Shown: positions 33,230 through 38,701 of the stretch, one piece after another
Layout of the letters: every line of letters begins with the position of its first letter
How positions within the stretch are numbered: position 1 is the first letter of the stretch
From: Trichothermofontia sp964536415
GTDB taxonomy: Bacteria > Cyanobacteriota > Cyanobacteriia > B231
DNA length: 38,701 nucleotides
Reading direction: 5' to 3'
Assembly: GCA_964536415.1 (NCBI GenBank)
Contig: CAZHXN010000035.1
Span: 1-38,701 of the forward strand
The notes under the pieces: generated by a model
Databases searched by the model: none
What the model saw: only the letters and a program-made list of their open reading frames with translations
What the model was told of the DNA's origin: nothing
Made by a program: the position numbers and the translations under genes

Positions 33230-33681
33230 CTATTCACCCCAGATCCGGCAATACACAGTACGGCGACGAGGACCATCCAAATCCAGGAACAGGAGGGATG
33301 GGTAAGTCCCCAGGGCAAGCTGGCGATCGCGCACGGGGAGCATCTCACTCGTACTGAGCATCAGGGCCATCAGGTGGGAGTGGGCATTCATGGGTTCATC
33401 GGGGGGGATACCGGGCCGCAGATGCAGGTCATTATGGCGGTAGGGTTTATCAGGCGGGGCTAGTTGCAGGAGGTGGGCTTTGAGATCATCCAGCAGCCGC
33501 TCTTCGTATTCATTAATGGCTAGTTAATGGCTAGGGCAGCTGTGGTGTAGCGGGAGAACACAAGAATGTGTCCGTGCTGAATGGCGGATGCAGCCAGTAG
33601 CGCCTCAATTTGAGGGGTGAGGTTGTGAATACTGATGCCAGGGCTGGTGTCAAGTTCAAGTAGATGGTGCGCGATCGTCAT
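33230..33681 (-). pseudogene. yjbQ: yjbQ (UPF0047) gene broken by an 11-bp tandem duplication
   Basis: The frame starts at ATG 33681 and reads ILVFSRYTTAALAI then meets TAG. The cause is an exact 11-bp tandem duplication, TTAATGGCTAG at 33513-33523 and 33524-33534. Removing one copy restores NEYEERLLDDLKAHLLQLAP, PYRHNDLHLRPGIPPDEPMNAHSHLMALML and RDRQLALGTYPSLLFLDLDGPRRRT through to TAG at 33230-33232, a normal 146-residue YjbQ/UPF0047 protein (thiamine-phosphate synthase-like activity is known for the family). The start is eight bases after the DUF4344 gene stop, so they form one unit. Either a real inactivation or an assembly error. Confidence 0.85.
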
Positions 33682-33688
33682 AGCCAGA

Positions 33689-34510
33689 TCATTTGTAATA
33701 TGGGCCTAATAAAATATCCCAGCTTCTGACTTTCTGGGCATACTCATCTTGACACCATTGTGCCCGTTCCTCTGGCAAAAAGTCATTATCCACAAAACCC
33801 CTGAATGTATCGGGATCACTCCCATACACAAAACAAGCGATGTTGTAGAATCGCTGACTGCTTAAAGAATGCTCGTCCCAAAAGGCAAGATTTTCCAGTT
33901 CCGTCTCTTCTTCAGAATCCACTGCGAATTGAGCGACCCCAGCCAGCGTCGCCTCAACGCCTTCATTTCCACTTTGTAGGAGCATAATCGCGGCAAATTC
34001 ATCAACTACGTCCTCTTCCTTCCCAGTAATCGGTAATTCCAAAATATGCACTAAGGCATGGCCTAATTCATGGAAAAAGGTAAAGACAGTGGCATTAATG
34101 ACCTCCTTGACATATTCCTCATCTGAGGTATTCTTGTCAGTGAAGATATCTACATACTCTTGAGTTAGCTCATAGCACATGGAGATTTCTTGCGCTTCTG
34201 GATCAAAAAAAGCATTCGCCTCACCACATTCTACAAAGTTGACTGGGATATCCGTTGGCAAGGCTAGATAGCTATTAACTGCCTCAGCAATTTCTTCAAA
34301 AGCTTGAGTTTCCTTCAGAATCGTGTATACCGATTCAAAGGTAGCATCCTTCACTGGAAGATAGTTGATTTGAATATCGCCAGCATCCACGATCGCCTCA
34401 GATTCGCCCTGGGCCAGCTTAAACGGTGAAGCGATCGCACAACTTGCATTCATCCAACCAGCCGCGATCGCCATGAGCGTAGCCAGCACAACAGATTTTC
34501 GGTAAATCAT
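33689..34510 (-). CDS. Secreted DUF4344 putative zinc metallopeptidase
   Basis: A 273-residue protein with a signal peptide (about 1-28, ending CAIASP) and an HELGH motif (147-151) inside FTFFHELGHALVHILELPITGKEEDVVDEFAAIMLL, where the Asp/Glu after EEDVVDE could be the third zinc ligand. This is the DUF4344 pattern. It should act outside the cytoplasm. Cys95 and Cys112 and a later pair could form disulfides. Function is unproven for the family. ATG 34510 is chosen. It lies between an inactivated yjbQ gene and a degraded second yjbQ copy. Confidence 0.82.
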   Translation of the reverse strand: MIYRKSVVLATLMAIAAGWMNASCAIASPFKLAQGESEAIVDAGDIQINYLPVKDATFESVYTILKETQAFEEIAEAVNSYLALPTDIPVNFVECGEANAFFDPEAQEISMCYELTQEYVDIFTDKNTSDEEYVKEVINATVFTFFHELGHALVHILELPITGKEEDVVDEFAAIMLLQSGNEGVEATLAGVAQFAVDSEEETELENLAFWDEHSLSSQRFYNIACFVYGSDPDTFRGFVDNDFLPEERAQWCQDEYAQKVRSWDILLGPYYK

Positions 34511-34749
34511 ATCAATCCTATAGCCGTATCAAGCAGGGTTAATTGCAAGGTTTAGGGAGATCGCTTAACAGGGAACTGGTGTTAGAGGGTAGGGGAACGT
34601 GGCCCTGAGTACAAACGGGCATCTTTAGCAGAGTAAGAGATCCCCTTCCAGAAGCATGACTGTAGCTAGGGGCATGGCATTATTGTAAAGTACGAAAAAG
34701 TAAAGTATAAAAAATTTTAGATAATTTTGAGTTGAGTAGTTAAGAAGCA

Positions 34750-34860
34750 AAACGGGGCCAGCCGCAGATGCCGGTCGTGATCGCGGTAGGGGCGATCGGC
34801 GAGGCCAGTTGCAGCAGGGCCACAAGCCTCCCGATCAGGACACGGGTTGCCGGGAGGCAT
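34750..34860 (-). pseudogene. Degraded second yjbQ fragment
   Basis: Bases from 34763 match the yjbQ gene from 33417: about 46 of 57 aligned bases are identical, including CGCAGATGC, GCGGTAGGG and AGTTGCAG blocks in the same order and spacing, with one single-base gap. In two frames the minus strand reads RLVALLQLASP and PYRDHDRHLRLAP, matching DLKAHLLQLAPP and PYRHNDLHLRP of the first copy. It is too short and frameshifted to function. The rest of the 34511-34969 spacer shows no gene; it has an AT-rich stretch (34680-34740). Confidence 0.55.
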
Positions 34861-34969
34861 CCCTGGGGCAGGACTCCGAAAACGATCGGGGAGTTGAGCA
34901 GGGGATACGCTAGCCTGTACAGTGCGAGTATTGACAGATCAATGGAGTGAATCGAGGAGGTAACAGCAC

Positions 34970-35449
34970 TTGTTAGACGAACAAGCCAAACGGACAATGT
35001 TACGCAAGATCCCTCACGGGTTGTATATCTGTGGCGTTAAGGAGGGGGATGAGGTCAATGGCTTTACAGCCAGTTGGGTCATGCAAGCCTCGTTTAAGCC
35101 GCCATTGGTAGTCAATTGTGTCAAGCAGGATAGCCGATCGCACGCCATGATTAAGGCATCCAATGTCTTTAGCTTGAGTGTGCTGGAAGCAGGGCAAAAG
35201 GACCTCGCGGAGAAATTCTTTAAGCCCCAGCGCCGGGTCGGTGACAAGTTTGAGGATGTGGAATTCTACCTAGGTGAAACGGGGTGCCCCATTATTAAAG
35301 ACACACTGGGCTATGTGGAGTGTCAGGTGGTGGGTGCGATCGAACAGGGCGATCATACGGTTTTTGTCGGTGAAGTGATTGCCGCTGGGGTGCATCGAGA
35401 TGGTGAACCATTGCTCCTGGAAAGTACGGGTTGGAATTATGGAGGGTAG
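34970..35449 (+). CDS. Flavin reductase-like FMN-binding protein
   Basis: A 159-residue protein of the flavin reductase / flavoredoxin family (split-barrel FMN binder). Typical parts are LRKIPHGLYICGVKEGDEVNGFTASWVMQASFKPPLVV (about 11-48), SRSHAMIKASNVFSLSVL and the late DHTVFVGEVIAAGV. The TTG at 34970 is supported by GAGGAGGT eight bases upstream; ATG 34997 is an alternative within the domain edge. TTGAGC and TACAGT 18 bases apart, upstream near 34893-34922, may be its promoter. The tautomerase gene follows nine bases later. Confidence 0.87.
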   Translation: MLDEQAKRTMLRKIPHGLYICGVKEGDEVNGFTASWVMQASFKPPLVVNCVKQDSRSHAMIKASNVFSLSVLEAGQKDLAEKFFKPQRRVGDKFEDVEFYLGETGCPIIKDTLGYVECQVVGAIEQGDHTVFVGEVIAAGVHRDGEPLLLESTGWNYGG

Positions 35450-35458
35450 TTGTTAGCT

Positions 35459-35812
35459 ATGCCATTGATTAAAGTTCAAACTTCGATCGCGGCTCCGGCG
35501 CCAGCCCAAGTGACCCCCCTCTTAAAGCAACTGTCGGCTAGTCTGGCTAAGCATGTGGGTAAACCCGAATCCTACGTGATGACAGCCCTAGAACCGGGAG
35601 TTGCGATGACCTTTGGGGGAACAACTGAGCCGGTCTGCTATGTCGAGATCAAAAATATTGGGACCTTTTCCCCTAGCCTCACCAAGGCCATGAGCCAGGA
35701 TTTTTGTCAGCAAATTGAGGCGGCTTTGGGAGTGCCGAAGAATCGCATCTACATTGAATTCACCAATGCCACTGGGGCAATGTGGGGCTGGAATGGCTCC
35801 ACCTTTGGGTAA
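35459..35812 (+). CDS. MIF/tautomerase-family protein
   Basis: A 117-residue member of the macrophage migration inhibitory factor-like tautomerase family. The start MPLIKVQTS puts the catalytic Pro at position 2, and GVPKNRIYIEF and the NATGAMWGWNGSTFG end are the family hallmarks. Keto-enol tautomerase activity on phenylpyruvate-like substrates is the known activity; the natural substrate is unknown. ATG 35459 is preferred over the in-frame TTG at 35450 because it gives Pro2; GGAGGG overlaps the upstream gene's stop. It probably shares a transcript with the flavin reductase-like gene. Confidence 0.9.
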   Translation: MPLIKVQTSIAAPAPAQVTPLLKQLSASLAKHVGKPESYVMTALEPGVAMTFGGTTEPVCYVEIKNIGTFSPSLTKAMSQDFCQQIEAALGVPKNRIYIEFTNATGAMWGWNGSTFG

Positions 35813-35952
35813 ATCAGTGATCGCAGGCGAATCTCCTCATAAGAATCGTACACTTCTGGTCACATGTGTGGGGCAGGCCGGACACCTGCCACCACAGGCG
35901 TCAGTTAGAGGGTTTAGAGTAGGGGTAGATCAGCTGATAGCAGAGGTAACCA

Positions 35953-36369
35953 ATGACGATCGCACTAGGTTTGAAAATTGGCGAAGTGGCTAAACAGACA
36001 GGCGTGGCAGTGGGTGCCCTGCGCTATTACGAAAGCTTGGGTCTGCTCCAATCTGAACGGGGGGACAACGGCTATCGCTACTACCCCCTAGCCGCAGTGT
36101 CGCAGGTACAGTTTATTAAACGGGCACAAGCGCTGGGCTTTTCTCTGGAAGAGATTGGAGAAGTATTGAATGTGCATCAGCGAGGTCATATGCCCTGTGA
36201 CTTGGTGCAGTCACTCCTACAGAGCAAGATTGAACAAATCGATGCCCAAATTCAGGAAATGTTGGCTTTCAAATCGGTGTTGGAAGATTACCGCGATCGC
36301 TGGAACGGGAGTGATTTTCATTCCCTCAATAGTAATATTTGCCCCCTGATCGAAACGGTGCCTTTATAA
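35953..36369 (+). CDS. MerR-family regulator, metal- or stress-sensing type
   Basis: A 138-residue MerR-family activator. The winged helix is LKIGEVAKQTGVAVGALRYYESLGLLQ (about 7-33) with the arginine-tyrosine wing GYRYYP, followed by a dimer helix (about 82-117). Cys82 after HMP, His79, and Cys130 in NICPLIE resemble the metal-ligand positions of ZntR/CadR-type members, so it may sense a metal or thiol stress. The target is plausibly the ABC exporter gene 95 bases downstream, whose spacer carries palindromes. The effector is inferred only. Confidence 0.85.
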   Translation: MTIALGLKIGEVAKQTGVAVGALRYYESLGLLQSERGDNGYRYYPLAAVSQVQFIKRAQALGFSLEEIGEVLNVHQRGHMPCDLVQSLLQSKIEQIDAQIQEMLAFKSVLEDYRDRWNGSDFHSLNSNICPLIETVPL

Positions 36370-36395
36370 TTAGAAGTTGTATCTATTGGTGGGGG

Positions 36396-36462
36396 TATGG
36401 ACTTGTCCATATTTTGACAATGGATGTCCTAAAATGTTATCAGAATATTATTAAATAATATT
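36396..36462 (+). promoter_or_regulatory. Promoter and palindromes ahead of ABC exporter
   Basis: TATGGAC-TT-GTCCATA (36396-36411) is a perfect 7-2-7 palindrome two bases upstream of a TTGACA (36414-36419). A GGATGTCC half-related motif follows in the spacer, and a weak TATCAG stands 18 bases on. A second perfect palindrome, AATATTATT-A-AATAATATT (36444-36462), ends two bases before the start codon and takes the place of a ribosome site. They may bind the upstream MerR-type regulator or another repressor. Confidence 0.5.
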
Positions 36463-36464
36463 AG

Positions 36465-38327
36465 ATGCTAATGAATGCTTCTACGGCCTTACCCCTTAAC
36501 ACAAAACCTGAAAACGATTGGCGGTTATTTCTGCGGCTGGTGCCCTATGTCCGGCGCAGTGTGAAGCCGTTTGTGATCTCGATGGTGTTACTGGTGCCAC
36601 TTTCAGCAGCGGGAGCGATCCAACCGATTTTGATTGGACAGGCGATCTCGTTGATTCGCCAGGACCCGGTGATGGGCTTTCTGGCCGGAAAATCACTGAA
36701 TGCAGGGCTGAACTGGGTGATTGGGGGGCTACTGGTAACCGTGGTGCTGCGGCTACTGCTGGGGTCGGTGCAGGGCTATCTAGTACAGCGGGTCGGCCAG
36801 GAGATTACTGCCGAAATTCGCGATGATTTGTTTCACCATGTCACGTCGCTAGCGATGCGTTTTTTCGATCGCACCCCCGTGGGCCGCCTCATCACCCGCT
36901 TAACCAGTGATGTGGAAGCCTTGGGTGACGTATTTTCTACGGGCGCGATCGGGATTGTGAGTGATTTATTTTCGGTACTGGCAATCGTTATTGCCATGTT
37001 TTTTAGCCAGTGGTTGCTGGCCCTGATGCTCTGTATTCTGCTATTACCCGTCAGTTACCTGATTCTTTACTTCCAACGGCAATACCGCAAGGCAAATTAT
37101 CGGGCACGGGATGAGTTATCCGCGCTCAACTCCATGCTCCAGGAAAACATCATGGGTATTGGGGTAGTGCAACTGTTTCGTCGGGAAAGTTTGAATGCAG
37201 ACCTATTTCGGCAAACGAATCAGAAGTATGTTCGCGAAGTTGATAAAACCATTTTCCATGACTCGGCGGTATCAGCAACGTTAGAGTGGATTTCCTTAGT
37301 CGCGATCGCGGGGGTTCTCGGTCTCGGTAGCCTCCTCGTCATCCAGAGCCAACTCACCTTTGGTGTTTTATCTTCCTTCATCCTTTTTTCTCAACGCTTG
37401 TTTGATCCCCTGCGCCGTTTTGCCGAAAAGTTTACGATGTTGCAGTCGGGGTTTACTGCCGTAGAACGGATTCGCGATTTATTAAATGAACCGATTGAAA
37501 TTCGTGATCCCGACCTCGTCGGAGCGAGTTTAACTAAAAATCTCCACTTACAACCCTCGACGCCTGTCAACCTGGCCACATCAATATCGGGCCATCAACG
37601 CGGTGAAATTCGCTTTGAACAGGTATCCTTTGCCTACAAAGACGATGATTACGTCCTCAAAGATCTCAATTTCACCATTCAACCCGGTGAAAAAGTTGCC
37701 CTTGTCGGTCCCACGGGAGCCGGAAAAAGCTCCATTATTCGCCTCCTCTGCCGTCTATACGAAGCCACCGAAGGCCGCATCCTCATTGATGGCATCGATA
37801 TCCGCGATCTGCGCCAACAGGATCTCCGTCGCTATTTAGGGGTCATCTTGCAAGATGGCTTCCTGTTTACTGGCGATGTGAGCAGCAATATTGCCCTCGG
37901 TGAACCCTACTCTGAAGCCGAAATCCGGGCCGCCGCTGAGCAAACTAATGTCGCTGCTTTTATCGAACGTCTGCCCCAGGGCTATGCTACCCCCCTGCGG
38001 GAGCGGGGCACCAACCTCTCGGCGGGTCAAAAACAACTCCTCTCCTTCGCCCGCGTCGCCATCCGCAATCCGGAAATTTTGGTCCTGGATGAGGCCACCG
38101 CTAACCTGGATGTGCGCACCGAAGCCCTGATTCAAGAGGCATTAGATAAGTTATTGATCGATCGCACGGCCATTATTATTGCCCACCGCTTGTCTACGAT
38201 TCAATCGGTCGATCGCATTTTGGTTCTGAAGCACGGTCAACTGGTGGAATCCGGCGACCACGAAACCCTCCTCGCCCAAGGGGGCCTCTACGCCAGCCTT
38301 TACTATCTCCAACAGTTAGGGAATTGA
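36465..38327 (+). CDS. ABC exporter, fused membrane and ATPase domains
   Basis: A 620-residue half-transporter of the MsbA/MDR type. Six hydrophobic segments lie in about 1-340, followed by the ATPase: VSFAYKDDDYVLKDLNF, Walker A GPTGAGKSS (about 415), Q-loop ILQDGFLF, signature LSAGQKQ (about 517), Walker B ILVLDEATANLD (Asp542) and H-loop AHRLSTI. It would work as a homodimer or with a partner, exporting lipid, peptide or drug. ATG 36465 is chosen, ATG 36471 is possible; neither has a ribosome site. The neighbour MerR gene suggests stress- or metal-controlled expression. Confidence 0.93.
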   Translation: MLMNASTALPLNTKPENDWRLFLRLVPYVRRSVKPFVISMVLLVPLSAAGAIQPILIGQAISLIRQDPVMGFLAGKSLNAGLNWVIGGLLVTVVLRLLLGSVQGYLVQRVGQEITAEIRDDLFHHVTSLAMRFFDRTPVGRLITRLTSDVEALGDVFSTGAIGIVSDLFSVLAIVIAMFFSQWLLALMLCILLLPVSYLILYFQRQYRKANYRARDELSALNSMLQENIMGIGVVQLFRRESLNADLFRQTNQKYVREVDKTIFHDSAVSATLEWISLVAIAGVLGLGSLLVIQSQLTFGVLSSFILFSQRLFDPLRRFAEKFTMLQSGFTAVERIRDLLNEPIEIRDPDLVGASLTKNLHLQPSTPVNLATSISGHQRGEIRFEQVSFAYKDDDYVLKDLNFTIQPGEKVALVGPTGAGKSSIIRLLCRLYEATEGRILIDGIDIRDLRQQDLRRYLGVILQDGFLFTGDVSSNIALGEPYSEAEIRAAAEQTNVAAFIERLPQGYATPLRERGTNLSAGQKQLLSFARVAIRNPEILVLDEATANLDVRTEALIQEALDKLLIDRTAIIIAHRLSTIQSVDRILVLKHGQLVESGDHETLLAQGGLYASLYYLQQLGN

Positions 38328-38427
38328 GTCAGTAGGTAGTAGGTGTCATTAAACCAAATGCCCTCATCCCCTAACCCCAGTTTAAAGTTGGACAATCTTT
38401 AAAGTTTTTGCAGGACTGGCTGACTTC

Positions 38428-38701
38428 TCAGTACCTACTGAGTAGACGAACCTGAGTCGATAGATGCCGATTCACTGGATACAATACATCAATAAAAATC
38501 TCTGGTGCGTGGCACGTGGGCAAAACTGCCTCCAATGTCCCCTCCCTTAAATCTTCACCGACGATAAACGTGGGCAGTAAAGTAATCCCCAGTCCCTGGA
38601 GGGCTGCCGCCCGCAACACCTCCTCATTATTAGAGCAAAGACACCCCTGCACCGTCACCGTATGTTCCCCATCAGGACCCATCAGATACCAATGGTTGGT
38701 T
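38428..38701 (-). CDS. LysR-family regulator, C-terminal part (runs off window)
   Basis: The last 90 codons of a LysR-type regulator. WYLMGPDGEHTVTVQGCLCSNNEEVLRAAALQGLGITLLPTFIVGEDLREGTLEAVLP is the second half of the substrate-binding domain, with the ALQGLGITLLPTF stretch diagnostic of the family. The frame is open to the window edge at 38701, so the DNA-binding part is outside. It converges with the ABC exporter gene, 100 bases apart, and no gene lies in that spacer. Confidence 0.88.
   Translation of the reverse strand, partial: TNHWYLMGPDGEHTVTVQGCLCSNNEEVLRAAALQGLGITLLPTFIVGEDLREGTLEAVLPTCHAPEIFIDVLYPVNRHLSTQVRLLSRY

Noticed and set aside
34768..34950. A 60-codon + frame upstream of the flavin reductase-like gene, and an 85-codon minus frame over it
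   Set aside because: The region is better explained as a degraded yjbQ fragment, whose match on the minus strand needs a frameshift.

Overview
The window reads as a scaffold from a cyanobacterium. Evidence is the very frequent GCGATCGC (HIP1) octamer, a Cph1-type phytochrome with an Rcp1-like response regulator, an IctB-like protein, a GUN4-domain protein, a SigG-type sigma factor and the purA-rplY gene pair. Base composition is moderately GC-rich. Two short N runs (21236-21256 and 32236-32254) show it is a draft scaffold. I cannot name the genus.

Layout. 1-4230: GUN4-domain protein, ictB, purA, rplY (all +). 4230-5640: an intergenic stretch with a dispersed hairpin repeat and a duplicated gene tail, then a GtrB-like glycosyltransferase (-). 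5700-10170: a translation block on +: rplS, tRNA-Trp, secE-nusG-rplK-rplA, an L10-type leader, rplJ-rplL and a strong terminator. 10240-12230: an exported pentapeptide/TPR protein behind two promoters that each begin with the same structured 41-nt leader, a molybdopterin oxidoreductase (-) and rpmF (-). 12400-15100: a toxin-antitoxin relic, tRNA-Lys, a Nudix hydrolase, a SigG-like sigma factor and its anti-sigma factor. 15100-20010: fmt (-), a small unknown gene, tsf and rpsB (-) with repeat elements between and beside them, and a nitronate monooxygenase-like enzyme (-). 20190-25880: the sensory locus, with a receiver protein lacking its phosphoacceptor Asp, a phytochrome histidine kinase, an Rcp1-like regulator and a REC-PAS-kinase-REC hybrid. 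25890-29510: a small unknown gene, thrB, a large membrane glycosyltransferase and tatA. 29820-31000: decayed fragments of a type I restriction system. 31140-33140: a potassium channel and lgt, both running into an N gap. 33230-34900: a broken yjbQ, a secreted DUF4344 peptidase and a second yjbQ relic. 34970-38701: flavin reductase, tautomerase, MerR regulator, ABC exporter and a partial LysR regulator.

How the genes work together. Most of the window is ordinary core biology (translation, protein export, purine and threonine synthesis). The most notable functional unit is the phytochrome locus: phytochrome, Rcp1-like regulator and hybrid kinase overlap one another and probably form one operon, preceded by a palindrome and by an atypical receiver whose Asp is Ala. 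A second theme is decay. A toxin-antitoxin pair, hsdM/hsdR, and two yjbQ copies are relics, and at least two reading frames are broken by exact short tandem duplications. Such 10-22 bp duplications also recur in the spacers throughout the window.
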